Part shown: piece by piece, positions 23,968 to 32,162 of the stretch | How positions within the stretch are numbered: the stretch's first letter is position 1 | How the letters are laid out: each line of letters begins with the position of its first letter | NCBI RefSeq assembly: GCF_016862175.1 | Contig: NZ_BOML01000057.1 | Span: forward strand, 186,001-250,000 | DNA from: Paractinoplanes durhamensis | GTDB lineage: Bacteria > Actinomycetota > Actinomycetes > Mycobacteriales > Micromonosporaceae | Direction of reading: 5' to 3' | Length of the DNA: 64,000 bases | Notes under the pieces: model-generated | What the model was told of the DNA's origin: nothing | Database searches by the model: none | Seen by the model: only the letters and a program-made list of their open reading frames with translations | Translations under genes and position numbers: made by a program

Positions 23968-25797
23968 TCAGCTCCGCGGTGGGGTTTGCCCGGGCAGGCG
24001 GATGGTGAACACGGTGCCGTGGCCCGGCTTGCTCTGTGCCTCGATGGTGCCGCCGTGGGCCTCGGTCAGCTGGCGGGCGATGGCCAAGCCCAGTCCGCTG
24101 CCGCCGGTTGACCGGCTTCGTGACTCGTCGGCCCGCCAGAAGCGGTCGAAGACCTTCGGCAGGTCGGCTTCGGCGATGCCGCTTCCGGTGTCCTGCACGG
24201 TGATCGTCGAACCCGTTGCGCCGATCGTGACCGAGCCGCCCGGTGGCGTGTGGCGGATCGCGTTGGTGACCAGGTTGCCGATCACCTGCCGCAGGCGGGC
24301 CTGGTCGGCGAGCACCACCGGGTCGCCCTCGATGTCCGCCGTCAGCCGCACCCCGGCCGCGTACGCGCTGCCCTGCTGGCTGTCGGCCACCTGGGTGAGG
24401 AGGTTGTGCAGGGCGACCGGTTCGACGGTGATCCGCAGCGTGCCGGCGTCCGCGGCGGCCAGGTCGCCGAGGTCGTCGATGACGTGCTGGAGTTGCAGCG
24501 CCTCCTCGTGCAGTAACGCGAGCAACTGGGCGTCGGTCGGCGCGAGGTTGTCCTGCGCCGCCTCCAGCCAGGTGCGGATGTTGCCGAGCGGGGTGCGCAG
24601 CTCGTGCGCCACGTCGTTGACCATGGTGCGGCGCTGCTCGTCGGCCTGTTCCCGGCGTTGCGTGGAGTCGTTCAGGGCGCGCGCCAGCCGGCCGATCTCG
24701 TCGCGGGCGGACACCTCGGCCGGCACGTGCAGCGCGGCCGCGTCGGCGAGGGTGCGCAGCGGCCGCACCAGCCGCCGGCCGACCAGCACGGTCACCGCGA
24801 TGGTGGCGAGCAGGACCGCGCCGGCGACCGCGACGATCCGGCCGATGCCGGCGCCGGACAGGCTCAGCGTGGTGCGGTCGCTGCCGGGCGCGGTGACGAA
24901 CAGCAGGGCGCGGGGTGCGACGTAGGGCCGGAGTTGAGTGCGGCGCCCGGCCTCGATACAGCCCTGCACGACGCCGGCCGGGCCGGCCGGCTGCAGCTCC
25001 GACGGCGGCACCACCTTGGTGTTCTCGTGCCGGGTCCGGACCACCGGCCACTTACCGAGGTACGCCTTGAAGGTCGGCGTGATGCGCAGCTGGGCGGCGC
25101 GGACGCCGAGGTCGAGGCAGCCGGCGGTCAACCCGGTCAGCGTCTGGAGGGCCTTCTTCTCGGCCGGGCTGACCATGCTGTCGAGGTCGGCCGTGCAGCC
25201 CTCGAGCGAGGGGCCGAGCGCCGTACGCCCGTCCTTGGAGCTGAGGGTGGTGGGCACGACGCTCGGGCGGCCGGTCGGTGCCACGTCGATGACACCGCGG
25301 TAGCCGACCTTGCGGAAGCAGTTGAGGGCGGCCTTGGCCGTCTCGTTCATCACGAACCGGTCCTCGGTCGGCACGATGTACGGCCCGATCGCCCGCTCGT
25401 CGATGTGCTCGGTGCCGCCGGTCAGGCCCAGGTCGATGTCGAGCGGGTCGACCACCGCCGACGGGCGCGTGTTCTGCAGGGCCGGACCGGCCTGCGAGTC
25501 GAGGATGATCTGGTGGTCGTCGGTGGACAGGGTGATCCGGCGGCCGATCTCGGCGGCCCGCGAGCGCACCAGGGTGGCGGCGCCGGCCCAGTCGTGGTGG
25601 GTGGCCGCGTAACCGATCAGCGCCTCGTAGACGACCCGCTGGTCGGCGGCCGCGCCGCCCTGCTCGTGGCTGATCTGCCGGGCGGTGGTGGTCGCGGCGA
25701 GCCAGGCGGTGGCCGCGATCGCGACCAGCGCGATCAACACCGACGTGACCAGCAGGCGGGTGACGAGGCTGTGCCGCACCGGCACGCGATCGGTCAC
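23968..25797 (-). CDS. Sensor histidine kinase with a large extracellular domain
   Basis: The 609-residue kinase has transmembrane helix 1 (about 13-33), an extracellular domain of ~300 residues with paired Cys (about 34-325), helix 2 (about 328-350) and a HAMP domain (DEIGRLARALNDS). HisKA follows with His398 in VNDVAHELRTPLG, then HATPase (NLVTNAIRHTP, DTGSGI, GSGLGLAIA). It starts at GTG 25797 overlapping the response regulator stop (GTGA). The much longer open frame upstream is a shadow. It is co-transcribed with an efflux system, so it probably senses that pump's substrate. Confidence 0.95.
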   Translation of the reverse strand: MTDRVPVRHSLVTRLLVTSVLIALVAIAATAWLAATTTARQISHEQGGAAADQRVVYEALIGYAATHHDWAGAATLVRSRAAEIGRRITLSTDDHQIILDSQAGPALQNTRPSAVVDPLDIDLGLTGGTEHIDERAIGPYIVPTEDRFVMNETAKAALNCFRKVGYRGVIDVAPTGRPSVVPTTLSSKDGRTALGPSLEGCTADLDSMVSPAEKKALQTLTGLTAGCLDLGVRAAQLRITPTFKAYLGKWPVVRTRHENTKVVPPSELQPAGPAGVVQGCIEAGRRTQLRPYVAPRALLFVTAPGSDRTTLSLSGAGIGRIVAVAGAVLLATIAVTVLVGRRLVRPLRTLADAAALHVPAEVSARDEIGRLARALNDSTQRREQADEQRRTMVNDVAHELRTPLGNIRTWLEAAQDNLAPTDAQLLALLHEEALQLQHVIDDLGDLAAADAGTLRITVEPVALHNLLTQVADSQQGSAYAAGVRLTADIEGDPVVLADQARLRQVIGNLVTNAIRHTPPGGSVTIGATGSTITVQDTGSGIAEADLPKVFDRFWRADESRSRSTGGSGLGLAIARQLTEAHGGTIEAQSKPGHGTVFTIRLPGQTPPRS

Positions 25798-26471
25798 GGT
25801 GCCACCAGCTTGTAGCCCACGCCGTGCACGGTGAGCAGCATCCGGGGCCGGCGGGGATCGACCTCGATCTTGCGGCGCAGATTCACCACGTACACGTCGA
25901 TGGTTCGCTCGGTCGAGCTGCGGTCGATGCCGTGGGTGTGATGCAGCAGCTGGGCCCGGGTGAAGACCCGGTCGAGCCGTTCGGACAGGGCGTCCAGGAT
26001 GGCGAACTCGCCGCGCGTGCACTCGATCCGCTCGCCGTCGACACTCACCTGGCGACCGGCCGGGTCGATCTCGACCCGCCCGACCCACCGGACGTCCCGG
26101 GGCGACGGCGACGCGCGGCGCAGCAGGGTCCGGACCCGGGCCACCAATTCGCGCGGGCTGAACGGCTTGGTCAGGTAGTCGTCGGCGCCCAGCTCCAGCC
26201 CGAGCAGCATGTCGTTCTCGCTGCTGCGCGCGGTGAGCATCAGCACCAGCACGTCCGACTCCTGCCGCAGCGTGCGGCACACCTCGAGGCCGTCGATGCC
26301 GGGCATCATCACGTCCAGGACCACCAGGTCGGGACGGTCGCGGCGGGCGGTCTCCAGGGCGGCCCGGCCGTCGTGCACCACGGTGGTGTCGTGGCCGTCC
26401 GCCACCAGGTAGCGCCGGATCCCCTCGGCATGCCGTGCGTCGTCGTCGGCGACGAGGATCCGGACACCCAT
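25794..26471 (-). CDS. OmpR-family response regulator
   Basis: The 225-residue regulator has a receiver (Asp53 in VVLDVMMPGIDG, acidic pair in VADDDARHAEG) and a winged-helix OmpR/PhoB output domain with ILDALSERLDRVFTRAQLL and TIDVYVVNLRRKIE. The chosen ATG 26471 has AAAGG upstream, and ATG 26480 is an alternative. It is coupled to the kinase downstream by GTGA and follows the ABC permease gene by 28 bp, so the two-component system is part of the efflux operon and probably regulates it. Confidence 0.95.
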   Translation of the reverse strand: MGVRILVADDDARHAEGIRRYLVADGHDTTVVHDGRAALETARRDRPDLVVLDVMMPGIDGLEVCRTLRQESDVLVLMLTARSSENDMLLGLELGADDYLTKPFSPRELVARVRTLLRRASPSPRDVRWVGRVEIDPAGRQVSVDGERIECTRGEFAILDALSERLDRVFTRAQLLHHTHGIDRSSTERTIDVYVVNLRRKIEVDPRRPRMLLTVHGVGYKLVAP

Positions 26472-26499
26472 GCCGGCCATCCTTTCAAAACCCAGCCTC

Positions 26500-27690
26500 T
26501 CAGACACTGGACAGGGCCTCGATCGGATCGAGCCGGGCCGCCCGCACCGCCGGGTAGACCCCCGCCAGGATCCCGATCACGAGGGCACCGCCAAGCCCGG
26601 CGACGGCCATCACCGGCGGGATGACCAGCGGCCAGTGCTGCAGGGCCGCGTAGCCGGCCACCGCCAGCGCGCCGATCACCACCCCGGCGACGCCGCCGAG
26701 CGCCGACAGCACGATCGACTCGGTCACGAACTGGATGCGCACCTGACCCCGGTTCGCCCCCAGCGCCCGGCGCAGGCCGATCTCCCGCCGCCGTTCCAGC
26801 ACCGAGATGTAGATCGTGTTGGCCACCCCGATGCCACCGACCAGCAGCGCGATGCCGGCCAGCCCGAGCAGCAGCGAGCTGAAGGTCTGCTGCACGGCCT
26901 GCTTGGCGGCCAGCGCGTCGGAGGGCCGGCTGACCAGCACGTCGCCCGGGTGTTGCGGGTTGGCCGTGGCGGCCAGCACCGAGCGCACCGCGGCCACCTG
27001 GGCGTCGGTCGTGCGCACGTAGATCCGGGTCGGGTGCCCGTCGAAGCGCAGCAGCCGGGTGGCCACCGCCCAGCCGATCATCGCCGAGCGGTCGATCTCC
27101 GGCGCGAGCGGCACCGGATCGAGGATGCCGATCACGGTGAAGCGGTGGCGCCCGAGGTAGACCTGGGTCGGCCGGGCCAGGTCGACGCCGGCGAAGCCGA
27201 GCCGCTGGGCGGCGACCGATCCGAGCACCACGGTCGGCAGGCGTTCCATCGCGGCGTCGAGGAACCGGCCGGCCCGCACCCGGCCGTCGAGGGCCGCGAG
27301 CAGGTTGGCCTTCGTGGCGACCACGGCGATGGCGTTGAAGTCGCCGGCGCCGGTCCGGTCGGAGCGGGTGACGTTCAGCCCGAAATCGCCGGTCGCGCCG
27401 GCCGCCTCCACCGGGGCGATCCGCGCCACCATGTCGACCGCCTCGGCGGGCAACTGGACCGGTGGATCGTGGTTGGGCACCGGGGCGACCTGCAGCCGGT
27501 CGGTGCCCAGGGCGGCCAGTTTCTCGTCGAGCGCGCGCCGGCTCGACGCGGGGATCCCGGTGACCACCACCAGGGTGGCGATCCCGATGGCGATGCCCAA
27601 GGCCGACAGCGCGGCCCGCACCCGCCGGGTGCGAATACCGAGCAACCCGAGGCCGATCAGGTCGGCGAGGGCCAACCGCACCGGCGTCAT
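26500..27690 (-). CDS. MacB/FtsX-like ABC transporter permease
   Basis: The 396-residue permease has one N-terminal transmembrane helix (about 22-44), a large extracytoplasmic MacB-type domain (about 50-265) and three C-terminal helices typical of FtsX permeases (LLLGLAGIALLVGGIGVANTIYI; ESIVLSALGGVAGVVIGALA; VAGLGGALVIGILAGVYPA). The coupling motif ERRREIGLRRALGANRGQV is intact. The start ATG 27690 overlaps the ATPase stop (ATGA). With the ATPase and adaptor it forms a MacAB-like tripartite export system lacking an outer-membrane partner. Confidence 0.94.
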   Translation of the reverse strand: MTPVRLALADLIGLGLLGIRTRRVRAALSALGIAIGIATLVVVTGIPASSRRALDEKLAALGTDRLQVAPVPNHDPPVQLPAEAVDMVARIAPVEAAGATGDFGLNVTRSDRTGAGDFNAIAVVATKANLLAALDGRVRAGRFLDAAMERLPTVVLGSVAAQRLGFAGVDLARPTQVYLGRHRFTVIGILDPVPLAPEIDRSAMIGWAVATRLLRFDGHPTRIYVRTTDAQVAAVRSVLAATANPQHPGDVLVSRPSDALAAKQAVQQTFSSLLLGLAGIALLVGGIGVANTIYISVLERRREIGLRRALGANRGQVRIQFVTESIVLSALGGVAGVVIGALAVAGYAALQHWPLVIPPVMAVAGLGGALVIGILAGVYPAVRAARLDPIEALSSV

Positions 27691-28370
27691 GGCCGCGCCC
27701 CGACGCCCGAGTCGGAGACCAGGCGACCGTCCAGGATGCGGATCTGCCGCGGCACCCGGGCGGCGACGTCGTGGTCGTGGGTGATCAGCGCGATCGTGGT
27801 CCCGGCCCGGTTCAGCTCGGTCAGCACGTCGAGCACGGCCGCGCCGGTGGCCACGTCGAGCGCGCCGGTCGGTTCGTCGGCCAGCACCAGCGCGGGCTGG
27901 TTGACCAGGGCCCGGGCGATCGCCACCCGCTGCCGTTCGCCGCCGGACAGCTGCTGCGGGTGGTGCCCGGCGCGGTGGGCCAGCCCCACCCGGTCCAGCG
28001 CGTCCAGCGCCAGCCCGCGGCGGCGACGGCGGTGCACGCCGGCGTAGAGCAGCCCGGTCGCGACGTTCTCGGTCGCGGTCAGTCCGTCGGTCAGGTGGAA
28101 CTGCTGGAACACGAAGCCCAGCCACCGCCCGCGCAGGGCGGACACATACCGGTCGGACATCGTGGTGACGTCGTGCCCGCCGAGCCACACCTGCCCCTCG
28201 GTCGGCCGGTCCAGCGTGCCCATGATGTTGAGCAGGGTGGACTTTCCCGACCCGGACGGCCCGAGGATCGCGACGAACTCGCCCGCGTCGATCCGCAGGG
28301 ACACGTCCCGCAGCGCGGTGATGTCGCGGTACCGCCGGGTGGCGTTGCGGATCTCCAGCACGGTGGTCAC
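27687..28370 (-). CDS. MacB/LolD-type ABC transporter ATP-binding protein
   Basis: The 227-residue ATPase is complete: Walker A GPSGSGKST (about residues 38-46), Q-loop FVFQQFHL, signature LSGGERQR, Walker B ALVLADEPTGALD and H-loop THDHD. It belongs to the lipoprotein/macrolide exporter class that works with FtsX-type permeases. GTG 28370 overlaps the adaptor stop (GTGA), so the longer open frame upstream is spurious. Confidence 0.96.
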   Translation of the reverse strand: MTTVLEIRNATRRYRDITALRDVSLRIDAGEFVAILGPSGSGKSTLLNIMGTLDRPTEGQVWLGGHDVTTMSDRYVSALRGRWLGFVFQQFHLTDGLTATENVATGLLYAGVHRRRRRGLALDALDRVGLAHRAGHHPQQLSGGERQRVAIARALVNQPALVLADEPTGALDVATGAAVLDVLTELNRAGTTIALITHDHDVAARVPRQIRILDGRLVSDSGVGARP

Positions 28371-29470
28371 GAGGTCGTCACCACCCGGGTGCCGGCGGCG
28401 ATGCCGGTCCCGTCGATCTGCACCATGCCGTCGGCGAAGAGACCGACCTTGACCGCGGTCAGGGCTCCGCCGGAGACCTGTACGCCGTAGCCACCGCCGC
28501 GCAGCGCCAGCAGGGCGCCGACCGGCACCGCGAGCACGTTGCGCCGGGTCGTGCCGGTGAACCGGACGTCGACGTCGGCCGAGCTGACGTTCTTGATCGC
28601 CGACGCGTCGTCGACCGCGACGACCACCCGCACCTTCGGGCCGTCCGCACCCTCGGCGTCGGCCTGGATGTTGCTGCTCACCGAGCTGATCGTGCCGCCG
28701 GCGGCCGTGCTGTCCGGCAACGTGATCCGCACCTTCTGGCCGGCCTTGAGGTCGTCGGCCCGGCCCGCGTCGATCACCACGGTGACGGCCTTGGCCTGGT
28801 CGCTGACCGCCATCAGGTTGCCGGTGGCGTCGTCGCCGAGCTGCGCCGCGGCCGCACCCACCCGGACGGCGCCGGGCAGCACGAGGACGTCGCCGCGGGC
28901 GAGAATGCCGGTGGCCGGCCGGACTCCGATGGCCGCCTGCCAGCGCTTGACCGCCGCCTGGAGCGCGGCGGTGAAGACGCCGTCCTGCGCGGTCACCACG
29001 GTGGGAACGCCGGTGGTGACCGTGGTGACCGTGGTGACCGTGGTGCCCGGCGACGGTTGCGGGCCGATCCGGTAGCCGAGCGCCCGCAGGTTGGCGGCGA
29101 GCACCTTGACGTCCCGGCCGACCATGCCGACCGTGCCGATGTCCCGGAACATCGGCGACGACCCGTAGAACAGGGCCACCGGCCGGTCGCCGACCCGGTA
29201 GAGGGTGCCGCCCCGGCTGATCGTCCGGCCCGGGCGCGGCAGCCAGGTGAGCACCCCGGCCTGCACGCCGCGCAGGGTGCGCTGCCCGCGGAAGCCGACC
29301 GTGCCGCTCTCGCTCCAGTAGTCGGACAGGTCGGTCTTGACCACCTCGGCCGTGGCCACGGCAACGGGCCGGGCGGGCGGAGCTTCCGGACCGGACCGGG
29401 CGTGCACGGCATAGGCAGCGCCGCCGGCCAGCGCCAGCACGCCGGCAAGGAGGAGGATCCTCTTCCCCAC
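28367..29470 (-). CDS. HlyD/MacA-like adaptor with an inserted peptidoglycan-binding-type domain
   Basis: The 367-residue protein has one N-terminal anchor helix (residues 5-22). The adaptor body starts at VATAEVVKTDLSDYWSESG, where the barrel-type half-motif reads GVLTWLPRPGRTISRGGTLY. A PG_binding_1-like helical segment (about 165-200, AALQAAVKRWQAAIGV) follows a low-complexity TTVTTV stretch, then the returning beta-barrel domain (LPDSTAAGGTISSVSS) and C-terminal domain. In Gram-positives such adaptors bridge the permease to the wall or form an external funnel. It overlaps the ATPase gene by 4 bp. Confidence 0.9.
   Translation of the reverse strand: MGKRILLLAGVLALAGGAAYAVHARSGPEAPPARPVAVATAEVVKTDLSDYWSESGTVGFRGQRTLRGVQAGVLTWLPRPGRTISRGGTLYRVGDRPVALFYGSSPMFRDIGTVGMVGRDVKVLAANLRALGYRIGPQPSPGTTVTTVTTVTTGVPTVVTAQDGVFTAALQAAVKRWQAAIGVRPATGILARGDVLVLPGAVRVGAAAAQLGDDATGNLMAVSDQAKAVTVVIDAGRADDLKAGQKVRITLPDSTAAGGTISSVSSNIQADAEGADGPKVRVVVAVDDASAIKNVSSADVDVRFTGTTRRNVLAVPVGALLALRGGGYGVQVSGGALTAVKVGLFADGMVQIDGTGIAAGTRVVTTS
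29013..29039 (-). repeat. 9-bp tandem repeat in the adaptor gene
   Basis: Three perfect copies of GTGGTGACC, with a degenerate fourth at 29040-29048, encode the TTVTTV linker before the peptidoglycan-binding-type domain. The repeat is in frame and could change linker length by slippage. Confidence 0.9.
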
Positions 29471-29476
29471 GGCCGG

Positions 29477-30028
29477 CTACTTCGGCGTGAAGGCGGAGAT
29501 CTCGCACTGGCGGTAGAACTCCATGCCCTCGTCGCTGTTGGCCTTGGCGAGATTGGCCTTGGTGTCGACCGCCCAGAGGCTGGCGTCGTCGCCGGTCCCC
29601 CGGATCTCCATCTTGATGCCGTGGCCCTCCAGGCACGCCTTCTCCGCGCGAAGGTTGTCGGCGTAGTCCGGGTTCTGCTGGGGGTCCATCTCCGGCGGGT
29701 TCAACGGCTCCTGGTCGGCGCAGGCGTCCACCGCGGCCTGGTACTTCTTCTGGTTCTTCTTGTAGCTCAGCAGCGGGCCGCCGCCATCGGGCGCGGACGG
29801 CACGCCGTGCTTGGTCCAGCAGGCGTACCAGGCGTCGTAGGCGCGGTCGATCTCTTCCTGGGTCGCGCCCAGCGGGAGCTGACGAAGATTCTCGCTGCTC
29901 GCCGCGGCGCTCGCCGACGAGGACGCGCCCGGAAGGGCGGCGACCTGCGGCTCAGCCGGATCCGACTGGCCGCAGGCCGCGAGCGACGCCACCAGCGCCG
30001 CCAGGCCGATCAAGTTCGCTTTACGCAT
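29477..30028 (-). CDS. Lipoprotein at the head of the efflux operon
   Basis: The 183-residue lipoprotein starts at MRKANLIGL (ATG 30028) and has the lipobox LVASLAAC (Cys at about residue 19). A Ser/Ala-rich spacer follows, then a helical domain with three further Cys-containing segments (YACWTKHG, DACADQEP, EKACLEGHG, plus RQCEISA near the C-terminus). The spaced Cys-x-x-x-x-G/H pattern suggests two disulfides. I do not recognise the family. It lies 6 bp upstream of the adaptor gene, so it is probably a surface component of the exporter or a ligand-binding partner for the kinase. Confidence 0.82.
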   Translation of the reverse strand: MRKANLIGLAALVASLAACGQSDPAEPQVAALPGASSSASAAASSENLRQLPLGATQEEIDRAYDAWYACWTKHGVPSAPDGGGPLLSYKKNQKKYQAAVDACADQEPLNPPEMDPQQNPDYADNLRAEKACLEGHGIKMEIRGTGDDASLWAVDTKANLAKANSDEGMEFYRQCEISAFTPK

Positions 30029-30136
30029 GCCGACCAGCATGGGCGGCACGTGTTAGGCATTTGTTAGGCGGCAGCATGGTTGGGCGTGTGATAGCGTTGC
30101 CGCGTTGCAGTTTTGATTTCCAAAGACGTTTTCAAG

Positions 30137-30182
30137 GCGCCTGATGGGTATTTGAAACCCGTCCAGGCGCTTTTCGTTTTTT
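30137..30182 (+). terminator. U-tailed intrinsic hairpin in the cold-shock gene leader
   Basis: GCGCCTG (30137-30143) pairs with CAGGCGC (30164-30170), with GGGT/ACCC inside. The hairpin is followed directly by TTTTCGTTTTTT (30171-30182). This is a textbook intrinsic terminator, rare in such a GC-rich genome. It stands 83 bp before the cold-shock ATG, so it either ends a small RNA from about 30060-30182 or attenuates transcription of the cold-shock gene. Confidence 0.75.
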
Positions 30183-30264
30183 CGTGTCGTTTCGACGCGG
30201 GTGATCAACGCGGCGGCGTCAGGGTCCGCACCGTGCGGTCTCTACAGCCTGCGAAGGAGCAGAC

Positions 30265-30468
30265 ATGGTTACCGGTACCGTAAAGTGGTTCAACGCCGAC
30301 AAGGGCTTCGGCTTCATCACCCCGGACGACGGCAGCGCCGACGTCTTCGCCCACTTCTCCGCGATCTCGGCGAGCGGCTTCCGCAGCCTCGACGAGAACC
30401 AGAAGGTCGAATTCGATGTGACCCAGGGCCAGAAGGGCCTGCAGGCGGAGAACATTCGCCCGCTCTGA
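30265..30468 (+). CDS. CspA-family cold-shock protein
   Basis: The 67-residue single OB-fold protein binds single-stranded RNA/DNA and acts as an RNA chaperone. Both nucleic-acid motifs are intact: RNP1 KGFGFITP and RNP2 VFAHFSAI. The length is exactly that of the family, and the GAAGGAG ribosome binding site is strong. It is monocistronic, with an unusual upstream U-tailed hairpin and a downstream terminator. Confidence 0.97.
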   Translation: MVTGTVKWFNADKGFGFITPDDGSADVFAHFSAISASGFRSLDENQKVEFDVTQGQKGLQAENIRPL

Positions 30469-30483
30469 TCCGCGATTTCACCG

Positions 30484-30515
30484 ACGGCGGCCCGACTGAT
30501 TCAGCGGGCCGCCGT
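30484..30515 (+). terminator. Terminator of the cold-shock gene
   Basis: Perfect 11-bp arms ACGGCGGCCCG / CGGGCCGCCGT flank a 10-nt loop, 15 bp after the cold-shock stop codon. Confidence 0.88.
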
Positions 30516-30607
30516 TCGGCGTTTCCTGACGCGCGCCGGCCGTTGCGCGGCGGGTGACAGCTCCTCCGGAGATGCACGGAGTCCCGGATCACGGCACACT
30601 GCCACTG

Positions 30608-32095
30608 ATGGACCGTGACTTGCCGCCCAGCGGCGTTCCCGATGAGACCGGCTGGGTGCTCGGCGACCGCTACCGGCTGGGATCCCAGGTCGGCGCCGGT
30701 GGCATGGCCGTCGTCTGGCAGGCGTACGACACGGTGCTGGCACGCACGGTCGCCGTGAAGGTCCTGGCCGCTGATTGTGCCGACGATCCGCAGTCGCGCG
30801 ACCGGATTCGCGGCGAGGCCAAGGCCGCGGCCGCCCTGTCCCACCCGAACATCGCTCAGGTCTACGACTACGGCGAAACCGACGTCGGCGGCGAGGTCAC
30901 GCCGTTCATCGTGATGGAGCTGATCCGCGGCAGCAGCCTTCATCAGCGGCTCAGCGACGGCCCGGTCGCACCCCGGTACGCCATGCGGCTGTGCGCGGAG
31001 ATCGCGGCCGCCCTCGCCGCCGCGCATGCCGAAGGGCTGGTGCATCGCGACATCAAGCCGGCCAACATCATGCTGGCCCCGACCGGCGCCAAAGTGGTGG
31101 ATTTCGGCATCGCTGCCGCGGCCCAACCGCCCGGCACCGGCTCCTACGACGTCGAGGTGCTCGGCACACCGGCCTACCTGGCACCCGAACGACTGCTGCA
31201 CGGCGCCGTCGAACCGGCGTCCGACGTGTACGCGCTCGGCGTGATGCTCTACCGCCTCCTCGCCGGCCACCCGCCGTGGACCAGCGAGACCACCACCCAG
31301 ATGCTCGCCGCGCACATCTACCTCGAGCCGCCTGGCCTGCTGCCGATGCCTCAGGTGCCCGACTCCGTGACCGAGCTCTGCAACCGCTGCCTGGCCAAGG
31401 AGCCGGCCGAGCGCCCGAGCGCCGGTGAGGTGGCGGCCGTCCTCGCGGACGGCGCCGGGCTGCAGGTCATCACGGACGAGCCGGCCGCTCCGCCGCAGGC
31501 CACGAACGACTCGGAAGCACCCGTCCTGATCCGGGCAACCTCCACCGGCCGCCAGCCGGCGGTCCCGCGACCGAGGTGGGCGAGGTACGCGCTCGCCGCC
31601 GTGGTCCTGGCCGTCGCCGGAGCCACGACACTGTGGTTCCTGCGCCCGGAGAACCAGGCGGCCACCGTCGCCGCGCCCGCAGCCGGACCGTCGGGGTCGA
31701 GCACGGCCGCGCTGAACCCGCGACCCGGCGCCTCGGCGGCACCGGGCACGACCGCGCCGGACCGAACCGCCCCTCCGGCCACCAGGCCGGCCAAGCCTAC
31801 CAAACCCGGCAAAACCTCCGGAATCGCACCGCCGGCCGGTACGGTGCCGGTCGACCCCGTAACGACCTTGCCCACGGAACGCACCCTGTCGTCCGCGGCC
31901 GGTTCAGTGCGGGCAACCTGCACCGCTCCCGGCACCGCGCAGATCATTTCCTGGACCGCCACCAAGCCCTACAAGGTCGTCCACGGGGAGACCGAGGCCG
32001 GCCCGGCACCGACGGTGTCGTTCAAACACGGCAACAGCCGAGTCGACATGACGGTGACCTGCAATGCCGGCCTCCCCTCGGCCACCAGCACCTGA
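30608..32095 (+). CDS. Membrane-anchored Ser/Thr protein kinase (PknB-like)
   Basis: The 495-residue kinase has an N-lobe (YRLGSQVGAGGMAVVWQAYD; Lys in AVKVL), the catalytic loop HRDIKPAN, DFG in VVDFGIA and the APE-like LAPERL. A Pro/Thr-rich juxtamembrane region follows, then one transmembrane helix (about residues 325-345, YALAAVVLAVAGATTLWF). The extracellular part is a Pro/Ala/Thr linker and a small C-terminal beta domain (about 400-495) with two Cys, instead of PASTA repeats. ATG 30608 lacks a ribosome binding site, and GTG 30554 would add 18 residues. The ligand is unknown. Confidence 0.93.
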   Translation: MDRDLPPSGVPDETGWVLGDRYRLGSQVGAGGMAVVWQAYDTVLARTVAVKVLAADCADDPQSRDRIRGEAKAAAALSHPNIAQVYDYGETDVGGEVTPFIVMELIRGSSLHQRLSDGPVAPRYAMRLCAEIAAALAAAHAEGLVHRDIKPANIMLAPTGAKVVDFGIAAAAQPPGTGSYDVEVLGTPAYLAPERLLHGAVEPASDVYALGVMLYRLLAGHPPWTSETTTQMLAAHIYLEPPGLLPMPQVPDSVTELCNRCLAKEPAERPSAGEVAAVLADGAGLQVITDEPAAPPQATNDSEAPVLIRATSTGRQPAVPRPRWARYALAAVVLAVAGATTLWFLRPENQAATVAAPAAGPSGSSTAALNPRPGASAAPGTTAPDRTAPPATRPAKPTKPGKTSGIAPPAGTVPVDPVTTLPTERTLSSAAGSVRATCTAPGTAQIISWTATKPYKVVHGETEAGPAPTVSFKHGNSRVDMTVTCNAGLPSATST

Positions 32096-32110
32096 CCGGC
32101 GCTGCGCGAA

Positions 32111-32147
32111 CGGTGGCCGTCCTCCCGGCGCGGAAGGACGACCACCG
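32111..32147. terminator. Bidirectional hairpin terminator
   Basis: CGGTGG-GTCCT (32111-32123) pairs with AGGAC-CCACCG (32135-32147) around a GC-rich loop, between the convergent kinase and subtilase genes. Confidence 0.82.
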
Positions 32148-32162
32148 CAGGTCCACCCGGGC

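Noticed and set aside
25798..26280. Extension of the histidine kinase frame upstream to 26280
   Set aside because: The extension runs out of frame through the response regulator gene. The GTG at 25797 overlapping the regulator stop gives a normal N-terminal membrane helix.
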